The position numbers were made by a program, and so were the translations under genes. Shown here one piece after another: positions 12,102 to 22,800 of a stretch of DNA of 64,000 nt (its first letter is position 1; every line of letters starts with the position of its first letter). This DNA is from Eudorina sp. 2006-703-Eu-15. Taxonomy: Eukaryota; Chlorophyta; Chlorophyceae; Chlamydomonadales; Volvocaceae. The notes under the pieces are model-generated. The model ran no database searches and had not been told where the DNA came from. It worked only from the letters and a program-made list of their open reading frames with translations. Location: positions 378,001-442,000 of the forward strand of contig BDSI01000039.1 of NCBI GenBank assembly GCA_003117195.1. The letters run 5' to 3'.

Positions 12102-12106
12102 TTACA
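12102..12106 (-). terminator. Poly(A) signal TGTAA after SDHAF3
   Basis: TTACA on the plus strand, so TGTAA in the direction of transcription, about 180 nt after the SDHAF3 stop. It is the first such signal after the upstream TOM22-like reading frame, since none occurs between the two genes. Confidence 0.6.
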
Positions 12107-12283
12107 ACAAGGGGAACCTCCGTGAACCCCGCGCTCCATCAGCGAGCGCGCACACGCTGAGGGCCCATCCTGCCACTCAAACCTTGCTGCTGATGGTCAT
12201 GAATCTTCGGCCATCACCTTCAGACCACTCCAATGCCGACTAGCGCTCCACCGTGTCCGCTCAAAGCACAAATCATGCTCATG

Positions 12284-12640
12284 TCACTCCGAAGGCTTCT
12301 CAACCTGCTTGAGCTCCTTGTGCAACAACTCCAGGCGTTTTCTCTGATCCGCCGAAACGGAGTCATAAACTCCCGAAAGCAACTCCGTGCTGACGGCCGC
12401 AGTGGTGGGCGTTTGGTGCTCCTCTCCGCGCAACGCCGCGACGTAACCCTTCCACTCGCGGACGAACTGAGACCACTGAGACTCAGAGGTTTTCCCGCGC
12501 AGGTGGCTCCGGAACTCCGCCCGAACGTAGCTGTCGCCTAAGTCCCGTAAAGGAGGGGGCAGTCGCTCGCGGTGTAGCTTCAGCACTTCGCGATACAGCG
12601 AGATGATGGGCCGTGCCGTATGACGAGCGTTGGATGCCAT
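12284..12640 (-). CDS. SDHAF3: Succinate dehydrogenase assembly factor 3 (ACN9, LYR family)
   Basis: A 118-residue mitochondrial assembly factor for the iron-sulfur subunit of complex II, in one exon. The N-terminal half carries the LYR signature in SLYREVLKLHRERLPPPLR followed by LGDSYVRAEFRSH, the core ACN9 pattern; the C-terminal half is helical with KRLELLHKELKQVE. The length matches the family. The ATG at 12640 is the first in frame. It lies just 57 nt after the stop codon of the TOM22-like gene on the same strand, with no poly(A) signal between them, so the two are probably made from one mRNA (see findings). The poly(A) signal for this pair would be at 12106-12102. Confidence 0.88.
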   Translation of the reverse strand: MASNARHTARPIISLYREVLKLHRERLPPPLRDLGDSYVRAEFRSHLRGKTSESQWSQFVREWKGYVAALRGEEHQTPTTAAVSTELLSGVYDSVSADQRKRLELLHKELKQVEKPSE

Positions 12641-12697
12641 CTTTCCAACAAATTGGCAACTAGGTAGTATAACAAGGGCCTCCTGTCGTCACACAGC

Positions 12698-12925
12698 TCA
12701 CGGCTTGGCAGCCGCCGGTCCTGTGAGAACGCTGAGCTGCTCCTTCTCCATGTCAAGCATTTGTTGCTCGCGGTCCATTTCAATTATAAGAGGAACAAGC
12801 AGAACTAGAAGAGTCGTGGATGTAATCCAAGCGGCCTTCTTGAATGACGCGAAAAGCTTCTTGGCTGCGAACGAGACTGTGATCGGGCCCGAAGGCTCCG
12901 GCTTCGGGGCACCGCCGAGAAACAT
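12698..12925 (-). CDS. TOM22/TOM9-like mitochondrial import receptor
   Basis: A 75-residue outer-membrane protein in one exon. The sequence runs from a short N-terminal stretch (MFLGGAPKPEPSG) into a basic amphipathic helix (AAKKLFASFKK), then one membrane span AWITSTTLLVLLVPLIIEMD followed by REQQ and a short tail. The arrangement, and the block PLIIEMDRE in particular, is that of the plant/algal TOM9 form of Tom22, which has lost the acidic cytosolic receptor domain of the animal and fungal protein. The ATG at 12925 is the first one in frame; the frame upstream has only a TTG. All four ATG triplets inside this frame are in phase, none in the other two frames. It stops 57 nt before the SDHAF3 start. 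An extra upstream exon cannot be excluded. Confidence 0.82.
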   Translation of the reverse strand: MFLGGAPKPEPSGPITVSFAAKKLFASFKKAAWITSTTLLVLLVPLIIEMDREQQMLDMEKEQLSVLTGPAAAKP

Positions 12926-13782
12926 GTTGCCTACTTTATACGAAATTACACTGAAGCAAGGATACTGCAAGGCGTACACTCCCAAACAAATAGGCAACTG
13001 TGTCGGTGCCGTACGTCGCGCATACCGACAGAATAAGTTGCATAGTCTTCCCTGCTACACATCGCACACTTTCCTTTCGACGTATCGCTTCCGCGCATTG
13101 GTAGAGTTATGGTGAGAACGATGTACGTCAGCACGGAAATCTTCATGACACCGCCGCGCCAATGAAGAATGCGGTACCAAATGAAAAGTTGTAGTTGTCC
13201 GCGGACCCCACCATACGCACACACTCACAACTCGCCTAAGAAACACACCCACAACTCGCACGAACTCGCCAGAGCCTACATGACGTCAATCACGCATCGC
13301 CGACCAAGGCTACATGAACCCTCCACGCGTGATTCGAGGTGACCATGCCCGATCATGCTCTATCCCGCCAGCTGCTATTACACCACCCTGGGCCCCCCAC
13401 GGAAGAGGCAAACCATCCTCAGTCCGGATGGCCCGTCCTGCTGGCTGGACGTAGGATTTGCTGCTGCTGCCGCAGTCAGCTACGTAGCGGGTCTTCATAT
13501 TCAAGGTCCTGAGTGAATGGGACGTCCCCCATTCGACGGCGGAAAGGATGCGGGGAGGGGTACCCGACAACTGACCTACCTGACTATTCTTTGCCGCAGG
13601 GCTTTGCGGGCCCAATCGATACGCCAAGCCTCGCCAAGTGCTGAGCGCCGAAGGAAAGAACCGCCCTGTTGCCGGGTGGCGGTTGCGGCTGTGTACTTCG
13701 CTGTTCGTACGGCAAAACAGCCACACTGCCACGACATCCTGTCCCCTTGCCAGTGTTGCTTGCTGTCAAAGGCGCCATTAGC
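12926..13782. other. Divergent upstream region between the TOM22-like and transferase genes
   Basis: An 857-nt stretch between two genes transcribed away from each other, so it must contain both promoters and 5' UTRs. I saw no TATA box that I would call and no tandem repeat. Confidence 0.45.
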
Positions 13783-16700
13783 ATGCTCGGCGCAAGGATA
13801 GCTCTGCGCGCGAGGGGCCTCTTCGCAGCGTTCTTTGCCCCCGTGCCTCAAAATTACTCATTTGGATTTCGCAGTCTAGCGTCTGAAAGGACTGAAATAA
13901 GTTTCAAGGATGTTCTCAACGCTTTGATTAAGGTTGGTTCTATTGGAGCAAGCTGTCGGCCATACCGCTACCTGACGGGTCTGAGCCCAACCTTTCCCCT
14001 AGGGTTCTTCGCCAGCACACGAAGACCGAGTCAAGCGTCTTCGTGTCATTAGTGAGCTCCAAGACTCCCTTTCAAAGGCGCACCTTGGGCCAACAAGCGA
14101 TGTGCGCGTTCTTCCTTTCGGAAGCTTCGTAAACTCGCTATACGAGCCAAACAGCGATCTTGGTAAGACTTATTAAAATTGGTCTTCTTGGATTGTCAAA
14201 TTGGCCTTAGCTGTCAACTTGACTGCTCGCAGACTTGGCCATCGTTGGCCAAATCATTGTCCCTGACGATCTATCTCCTGAGGACAAGCGCCATGCCTTC
14301 ACAAAGATCCACCTGGTAAGCACGATAGCTTCCGACCGGCCGTGCCGACTTCACGACCCAAGGGTCCAAGGGGACGGTTGAGGTCGCGGTGTGCCGTTCA
14401 TCCTCTCTACCGAGTCCAGACGGCGCGACCCAGCAGATGAATATGCCAGCAGAGATTCCCCCAAACATGACGCCGAATCCGCGCAGGCGAAGCTGCCTCG
14501 GGAGTACGCAACCGAGCTGCTGCGCACAGCCGTGGCACGGTTCGTGCAGGATGGGCTTGCGGACACCGAGAGCATGGTGCCCGTGCTGCACGCCCGCGTG
14601 CCCATCGTCAAATTCGTACATCCGGCCACGGGCATCAACGTGGATGTGTGCTTGGGCTCGGAGGGGGACTCGTTCAAGACGTGGAGCCTGGCGCAGCTGA
14701 TGGCCTTGCACCCGGTGTCTGAGAGCCTGTGCCGCGTGGTAAGGGGCGGGAAGGGGGCACGGGAGCGCTGGACAGGTGGCGGGTGCCCCCCCTTCAGCAG
14801 GCTTTAGCATGTGCAGTTTCACAAATAAGCCACTTCAGTTGCATTTATGTTGCATTTCTCCACTGCTGACACAATAAGCAACCATTGAACAGATAGCCCG
14901 TGCCACGTTGCGATCTGGGTCGCACGGCTGGAAGGCAGGCACAGGTGCAGCCAGTCATCAGTCATCCAAACACGTGCTTGGGGGACCATCGTCTGTGCGA
15001 CTGTGCCGCAGCGGGTCTGCGCAGCGCAAGCCGATGCCCCCGTGCCCGTGTTTCTCGTCCGCGGCATGCGGGGGTGGGACGACCCGCGACGCCGGCCGCG
15101 CCGCGCCGTGCCCAGCGCAGGTCAAGATCTGGGCCAAGGCGCAGGGCATCAACGACCCGCGGGCCTTCACCTTCAACAGCTGGTGCCTCAACCTCCTGGT
15201 GAGCGCTGGGTGGCAGTGCGGCCTGCCCTGCCCTGCCCTGCGCGGGAGGCCGCGTCGCCTGCCTGCGGGACACCTGAGGCCGACACCCTTTCGAGCGGCA
15301 ACCCCGTCCACGGAGCCGTCCGTTGTGGGTGTTCCAAAGAACCTGCCCGTTGTGGGTGTCGAGGGTTTGGTCTTTCTGGGCTGAGGGGCTCGCCCTTGTG
15401 GGCGTTGTGGCCTTGCCTTGCCGCCCTGAACCTTGGAGCCATATACGGATACACCCCGCTCGGCCCTGGGCTCCATCGCAGGTGGTGTTCTTCCTGCAGC
15501 GGCACACCAGCCCGGAGCTGCTGCCGCCGCTCAAGGCGCTCATCTACGACTACGTGGGCCATCCGGGGGCCCTGGTCCGGCTCATGCACGGCGGCAGGCA
15601 GCCGCCCGGCAAGGTGGGCCCGGTGCCTTTCTTTCTTTCTTTCGCTGCGCGCGGAGGTGGAGGTCCGCGCCTTCCTAACTGGCCTTCCTAACTGCTTGGA
15701 TCAGCACCCTACAGGCCCCTACAGGGTGCCCCGAGTCCGCATCACAGGGCGTGTGCAGACCTGGGAGCCGCCTTCCCTTCCGTGCAACGCCCGTGTGCGC
15801 TGATGACGTGCGGGAGAACATGCACCTGTGCTGCGCGCGTCGCGTCGCGTTGCCGCGCCCGCCCTTCCCCCCTGCCCTTGATCCCCTTTCCAGTCGAACC
15901 GTCGCTCTGGCAGCAGCGCAGTTTGAAATGTCTACCAATTTCCTATACCCCCTCCCCCGCCCTTGATCCCCGTGGACAGCGCATCGTGCAGCTGATGGCC
16001 CAGGTGACCAAGAACGCCGGCCCCGCGCGGGAGGCCTACGGCCGCCGCCCCGCCAAGCCCCTGGACGAGCTGTTCCTGGACTTCCTGGACAGCAACAGCA
16101 GGCTGCTCAAGGCGGCGCTTACGGGCTCCAAGCCGCTCAGCAGGTACGACGACTAGAGCCGGAGCTGGAGCGGGGGCGGGGGGGGGCGAGCGCGGGGGCT
16201 GGGGCTGGGGCTGGGGCTGGGGCTGGGCTGAAGCTGGGGCTGGGGCGGGGGCTGGGGCTGGGGCCGGGGCCGGGGCTGGGGCTGAAGCTGGGGCTGGAGC
16301 TGGGGCTGAAGCTGGGGCTGGGGCTGGGGACGGAGATGGGGCTGAAGCTGGGGCTGGGGCTGGGGCTGGGGCTGGGGCTAGAGCTGGGGCTAGAGCTGGG
16401 GCTAGAGCTGGGGCTGGGGCTGGGGCTGGGGCCGGGGCCGGGGCCCTTTTTTAAGTGGCGAGTGGGTGGCGCGCCACTTCGCGAGGTGCGGGCCTCTTGA
16501 CAGCTGGGTTGAGGCTGTGCGCCTTCCGGTCCGCCGACTGTTGTGTGCCCGACTGCCCTGACTGCCCTGTGCCTGGCGGGGGAAACCCCCGAGCAGGGGG
16601 ACGGCCATCAGCGTCTTCTACGGCAACTTCCACACCGACCGCCACTTCCGGGGGTCCATGCTGTTTGTGGAGGATCCGCTGAACGACCTTGACAACACCG

Positions 16701-19114
16701 CCCGGACGCTCAGGCCGGCGGTGAGCTGCGGGCTCGCGCCAAGGGGGTTTAAGAAATAGGTAGACATTTTGAAACTGCGCTCCAGGGGGGGTGTCAGAAC
16801 GGGGGGGCCAGGGGCTCGCGGGGCCGGTGATGGTTTGGCTGGGTGTGGGCGGAAGGGGCTCTGCTGAAGAGCGGGCGCGCGTGCGGGGGCGCCTGGATGC
16901 GCGGTGGCATGCAGGCGAGGAGGCTGGCGCGAGAGGCGCGCTCGCGCAAACCTCCTTGCCGGTTCCCGTGCATGAGGTTGTGAGTTTGACAAGATGAGGT
17001 CGCCGCCGCCGCCTCCACGTGATCGCCTGGCGGTGACAGCGCGGCCTGGGTTCAGTAACTTCGGGGTCCGTCACGTTGTTGCTGCCGCTGCCCCTGCCGC
17101 TGACTCGTGAAATGGCCCGCTGCGCGGTGCTCTTGTGTGTGCGGTGCCGCGCCGTGCTGTCCTGGCCCCGCCACCCCAGAAAGACGCCAGCGGCCGATCC
17201 ATCGACTACGTGGCCAAAGCCTTCAGTGGGGGCGCCAAGCAGCTCCGAGCGCACCTGCACAGCACCGGCCAACTGAGGCAGCCGCGGCCGGGGCCGCAGC
17301 CCAGGGCGCCGGCCGAGGGCCAGACGCCCAACTGTGATGCGGTCACGGATGCGGTCACAAGCGAGCCTGCGGCTGGCGGCGGGGGTGTCCCCGGCGCGCC
17401 CACGGTATCTCCCGCTGATGTCAGTTCCGAGGCGGGAGTGCCGTTGACGGATCCTGCCGTACAGCCCCAGGATGCACTCCCAACGGAGCCGGCGCCCGGC
17501 GCCGCAGCGACGGATGCAGTCCCCGGGCACGTCACTGCTGCGCCCTCGTCGCCCGGCGCCCCGGCTTCCAATGCTCCGGCCTCTGATGATTCGCCACCCG
17601 TAGCCTCGGCCTCCGCTGCACCGGCATCTGCTGCCTCGTCACCCGTCGCCCCGGCGCCCGCTGCCTGGGCCCCCACTGCCCCGGCGCCCGCTGCCCCGGC
17701 CTCTGTTGATTCGTCACCCGTCACCCCGGCGCCCGACGCCCCGGCTTCCAATGCTCCGGCCGCTGCTGATTCGCCACCCGTAGCCTCGGCCTCCGCTGCC
17801 TGGGCCTCCGCTGCCCCGGCGCCCGCCGCCCCGGCGCCCGCCGCCCCGGCCTCCCTGGCGTCCACTGCCGTGTTCCTGTTCGGTGCGGAGCTCGTCAACC
17901 GGGTACCCGAGCTAAGCGCGCAGCTGCTGGGGCCGGAGCTGCACGGCTGGGCCCGAGGGGCGCTGGCGGCGGGGCGGCCGGCGGGGGAGGTGCATGAGGA
18001 GCTGGTCAGGCGGGTGGGGGCCGTGAGGTGAGGGGCCGCGGTCAGGGGGGGAGGGGCGGACCGAGCGGTGACGACGGGAGGGCCCTTGACCAAGGCTGTC
18101 AGATGTGGCTGTTGCGTGTGTTTAGAAATGAAACCCGCCCGCCCGCCCGCCCGAACCCGGATGTGTGTGAATGTGGCTCGGGGGCGGCCGGCAGTCACGA
18201 CCACACATCACCGGGCACCGCAAGTCAATCAGCTCGGGTCAGGTCACAGGACATGTGCGGCACCCCTCCCACGCGGATGTCATGTGATGCGCAGCGACTT
18301 CGAGTCGTTCGTCAGCTTCCGGAGGCGGTGCGGGCTCCGAGTGCTCGACGAGGAGGAGGAGCACTGGACCCCGGAGGTGAGGGGGCGGAGGGGGTCAGCG
18401 CGGAGGGTAGGGGGGTGTTGCAGGCTTACACAATCCGGACTGTAGAGCGGCCGAGCCGCTGAGAAGGGTGGGCGGATTCGAAGCGGCCCGAACGAGGGCG
18501 CGTGTGTCCTGTGTGTGTGTGAAGAGAGGATCCCCCCTTAGGTCCACCTTCGGCCGCACCGACGCGATGCGGGAGGAAGGGACACTTGCTGGGCAGCGAT
18601 TCGACCCAGCGATTCGACCCAGACCCTAGAAATACATAAACCTTCCAGCCAGGGAGGGGAAGGGGGGACGCGCGCGTCTCGACCTCGACGGGGCTGGCGG
18701 TCCGCGGCTGTGGATGGGCCTCCGCAGGAGCTGGACGCCCTGATGGACAAGAAGCTCCGCAAGCAGGTCCGGCTGGAGAGGGAGGCCAGGGAGGCGGCGC
18801 GCGAGCGTCGCCGGAACGCGGTGCTGGAGGCGCGGAAGCGAGCTCGCCGGGAGGCACTGCAGGCGCGCAGGGAGCGCCTCGACGACGCGGGGGACGACCG
18901 GCGCGGCGGGAGGACAGAGCCGCAGCCCCGGGTTGGGGAGGACGCCGAGGGGCAGGGGCGGGGTGCAGGCGCGGAGTCGCAGGCGCGACAGCAGCCGCCG
19001 GGTGCCGCTGAGGAGGCAAAACCGTTTCGTGGCGGTGCTTTGCCGAAGGCCGGGGGGCCTCGGAGCGCGGGTGCACCTCGGGCCACCGAGGCCACGGGAA
19101 CAATGTCGCGGTGA
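13783..19114 (+). CDS. Noncanonical poly(A) polymerase / terminal uridylyltransferase
   Basis: Nucleotidyltransferase of the Cid1/TRF4/TUT group that adds A or U to RNA 3' ends, about 843 residues. Exons: 13783-13932, 14003-14162, 14233-14315, 14415-14738, 15121-15198, 15482-15613, 15980-16143, 16597-16720, 17180-18027, 18295-18376 and 18728-19114; phases all agree (the acceptor at 14414 is a weaker GAG). The catalytic triad is visible: FGSF then SDLDLAIVG (Asp102, Asp104) and INVDVCLG (Asp208). The central domain VKIWAKAQGINDP, NSWCLNLL, FFLQ and the PAP-associated DELFLDFLDSN and VEDPLNDLDNTAR follow. The C-terminal half is Ala/Pro-rich with an internal duplication (17563 and 17740), then a basic Arg-rich coiled coil. 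The N-terminus (MLGARIALRARGLFAAFF, then RSLAS) looks like a mitochondrial or plastid presequence, so an organellar role is likely but inferred. Confidence 0.88.
15904..15952 (-). repeat. Dispersed 45-nt element, copy 1
   Basis: Contains GCAGCAGCGCAGTTTGAAAT then GTCTACCAATTTCCTATACC, the reverse complement of the element core. It lies in the intron before transferase exon 7 and ends 27 nt from the 3' splice site. Confidence 0.85.
16155..16445 (+). repeat. (GGGGCT)n minisatellite in transferase intron
   Basis: About 290 bp of GGGGCT units with scattered GAAGCT, GGAGCT and TAGAGCT variants in intron 16144-16596. Runs of four G on the transcribed RNA could form quadruplexes. Confidence 0.95.
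16752..16786 (+). repeat. Dispersed 45-nt element, copy 2
   Basis: Reads AGAAATAGGTAGACATTTTG then AAACTGCGCTCC. It lies 31 nt downstream of the donor of transferase exon 8, in the orientation opposite to copy 1. Confidence 0.8.
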
Positions 19115-19713
19115 AGGGGGGTCTGAAAGCTGGGGGCCGATCTTCTGTCTCTCTTAACGGTGTCAGAGGACGGCCTTTTGCCTGGTATCCTGGCGTTCGC
19201 CCGCCCTGCTAAGCTGCGTTGCTCTCCTCGCCGTTGGTGACTACATTAAGGCGCTTGAGGACTGACGAGGGCATGAGCGACGACCGACAGGACTGCCCCG
19301 GGGCCTGCGACGCTGCGAGCCCCTGGATTTGCAATTCTATGATAAGATAGCAGGAGGCCAATCGAACGCATTGCGATGGGAGAGATGTAGAAGTCGTGAC
19401 GGGCTGACGAGCGCGGGCGGCATGTGCAACCGCCAACTCCTGCCAACCGCCAACCCACCGATCCGATCCCATGCATGAGTAATAAAGGTGTCGACGGTCC
19501 TGCTGTGAATGCTCGGACGAAAACTTAACAGGCAGGCTCTATGAAAAGACATTTTGCATGGACGGCGTGTCGCAGCGATCTCTTGAGCAAAACAAAGCCG
19601 CGAGAACCCTACCTGTTAAGGCATCAACTTGCTCGACGTGCATCACGCCTTACACTATCGTAATTTATTTTAAGCCACAAAAATATTTAAGCTTGCAATG
19701 CGTCATTCTTGGA

Positions 19714-19718
19714 TGTAA
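19714..19718 (+). terminator. Poly(A) signal TGTAA for the transferase gene
   Basis: First TGTAA found after the transferase stop, giving a ~600-nt 3' UTR and leaving only about 100 nt before the first ATG of the next gene on the same strand. The 19115-19819 spacer holds nothing else that I recognise. Confidence 0.45.
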
Positions 19719-19819
19719 CACAATCACCTCGGCCCAACACTCTTGGACTGAACTCGGCGCTGCTAACCCAGATCTGCGAGAGCTGCAAAGAGAAGAGAAT
19801 CGTAGTTGCTGCAATCTTG

Positions 19820-22800
19820 ATGTTGCACTCCTCGCAATGGCGGCCAAAGCCAGCCATCGAGGCGCCCAACCCGGCTATCCAGGCGCCCGCTTGGATGCGA
19901 CCCCGGGTTCGCGACGGGGTCGCGCCGCGGGCATCCTCACGAGACCGAGGCGCCCGCAGCGCCGCAGACCCGACTGCCAGATCACGTGCTGCGCGAGAGA
20001 GGACGCAGCCCAGGGGCCCGGCGGGGGCGTCCGACGCCTGGGCGCCGGGTGCCCCCACCACGGTGGTGAAGGATAAGGAGCCTGCGGGCAGCTCCAAACC
20101 ACCTCGGCCCCAATCCCGCCGCCACACAGCGCTTCATCACGCCGAGTCTCCGAATGCACCAGGCAAACAAACAGCCCGTGGTCTGCATCACGTCGAGTCA
20201 CCGAATGCACCAGGCAAACAAACAGCCCGTGGTCTGCATCACGTCGAGTCACCGAATGCACCAGGCAAACAAACAGCCCGTGATCCTCCTCCCGATAGCA
20301 GCCGCCGCCGACGCGCCTCCAACAGTCCTCGGGTCACCGACGGCCCTCGGCTCACCGACAGCCGCCGCCGACAGCCCCCCGAGGGGCCGCCGCCCCGCGC
20401 CGCAGCCGTCAGCGGAGCCCCGCCGCCGCCGCCACGGCCGCAGCCCCCCGCCGCAGCCCTCCCGCGCCCCCTCGCGGCCCGGCTCGCCGAACTGGAGCCT
20501 GCGGCCCTGCTGGCTGCGCTCAAGGCGCGTCGCCTCCCTCCTCCCTCCCCGGCCCCGCCCCCGGCCCCGGCCCCTCCCGGTCGGGTGCAGCCCGTCAGCA
20601 GCAACAGCAAACCCGCCGGTGGGTCCCAGCCCCCAGTGGAAGACATCAGCGACGCGGTCGTCGTGGAAGTGTGCCAGGAGCTGTCCATGAGGTTCCTGCT
20701 ACAGCCCAACTACAGCCCCTCACAGGTGGTGGAGCTGGTGGAGCTGGTGGCGAGGCGGTGCGGCGGCGTCAAGGGCGCGGCGGAGGCGGCGGGCGCGCTG
20801 CTGGTCCGCGGCTGCCGGCTGGCGCTCAGCGCTGCGGCGCGGTCGCCCGCGCAGGACGAGCTGGCGCGGCAGCTGCCGCGGCTGGTGCCGGCCCTGGTGG
20901 CGTTGGAGTACAGCAACAAGGTGAGGGGGCGGGGCGCGGCCTGGCGCCCAGCGCCTGGCGGGGAGAGGGAGGGAGGGAGGGAGGGTGCACAGTATGCGAA
21001 TTTGATGTATGACTTACTATTCATATTATTGAAGCTGCGGTGCCAGGGAGAGATCGACATTGAGAGGATTTGGTGGTGGTGGATGAAGGTGTAGCCCGTT
21101 GAGTATAGCAGTGCTGCGGATGCGCCCGCTGCCGACGGCCGGGTCCTCCTCGCCTTGGATCCCTGCAGCTATGGTGAAGAATGGGAAGATAGCGAGAGAG
21201 AGAGAGAGAGATAAGAGATGACGACGAACGACCGAGCCTGACGCGCTGTGTGTCGCCTCCGCCGCTGCGCAGAGGTGGTGGGACGAGATGTTCCGCATCA
21301 TGCAATCCAACGTGGGCCTCTACTCGGGCGAGGAGGTGGCGGCGCTGGTGCAGGCGCTGGTGGAGCTCGACACCGTGATGGCAACAGCGGCTGCTGCTGC
21401 TGCCGCCGCTGCTGCTGCTGCCGCAGCGGCGGCGGCGGAGGGCGGGGCCGGGACCGGCGGCGGCAACAGCAGCAGCGGCGCCTCAGACAGCGGCAGCAGC
21501 GGCCCGAGCACGGGGTTCGGCTCGCACCAGCTGCAGCAGCCTGCCATGCAGCAGCGGCTCCAGGCGCTCTCCCTGGACGAGGGGGTCTCTGGGGACGCCA
21601 CCGCGGGGCTGCTGCTGTGGCTGGTGGTCAGCGGGCTGAGGGAGCTGCAGCTGGACCACGTGTCGGCCCTGCTCAGGTGGGGCGGGGGGGGGGGGGGGGA
21701 GCGGAGGGAGGCAGGGTTGGGCCGGTGTGTAGAGGAGAATGGTGGACAGGTTGGGGGGAGACGCACCTCTGCTCTCGGGGGTGGGGGGGGTGGGGAGGGG
21801 CGTAGAGGGTTCCGTGATGGAGCGCGTCAGCCGCCGCACGTCGCAGACGGCGCTTGACCCCGTGCAGTCGACCTAGGGTGGTTAGTGCGCTGCGGACGTG
21901 CGCTGATGGACCCATACCACCCATACCACCATACACCCATACCACCCATACCACCACGGGTTGTGGCCCCCGGGGGTTGCCCTTGTCCCCCCCGCCCCTG
22001 GCCCCCATGAGCCCGCAGGCGGGCGCTGCAGGCCCCGGACCTGTCCCCTCAGGGCTGCTGCCAGCTGCTGCAGGCCACCGCGCGGGCGTGTGACCGGTGG
22101 CCCCAGCAGGCGACGGAGGTGGGAGCGTGTGGGTCGGTGTGTAGGGGGGGGGTTAGAGGCTGTGCAGAGGTAAGGTCGGGGGTCCAGTCAGGCAAGGGCT
22201 CATGATCCACGAGTTGCTTCAGATCCTGCGGTACTGGTCAATACCCGGCCGGATCTTTGCCCGGGCAGTCAGCGCAATCCCGCGTTTGGCCACGAATCGG
22301 CTCCATCCCCCGCTCCCTTCCCCTCCCTTCCTATACCCCCATCCCCACCCCGCCTCCCACCCCTTCCCCCCTCCCCACCTCCCACCCCTGCAGGTGGTCA
22401 ACATGCTGCAGCGCTCCCCGCCCGACCTGGTGGCGCTGATGGCGGACAAGGCGGCCCGCCTGGCCGCCGCGGGGCAGCTGCACATGGCGCAGCTCACCGA
22501 CGTGGCGCAGTCGCTGGCCAAGCTCCGCTTCCTGCAGCCCCTGTTCGTGGAGGTGAGAGAGGAGCACCGCCCGCACCGCCCTCACCGTAGTCAAACCTCA
22601 CCGCCCTCACCGTGGTCAAACCTCACCGCCCTCACCGTAGTCAAACCCTAGAAGAAACACACCCGGCGCCCGGGTCATGGGGGGAGGGTTCTTCAAACCC
22701 GCTCCGTCACCTCCCGCTCTATGCGGGGTAATAGGGACTTGGTAGATATGTTTATACGGTGCTGCTGCCCGGGGGGGTCCCTATCAGTATCTGCCACGGT

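Noticed and set aside
19558..19819. Possible first exon of the RAP gene with an ATG at 19558
   Set aside because: No donor/acceptor pair that joins it in frame was convincing; the TGTAA at 19714 fits better as the end of the upstream gene.
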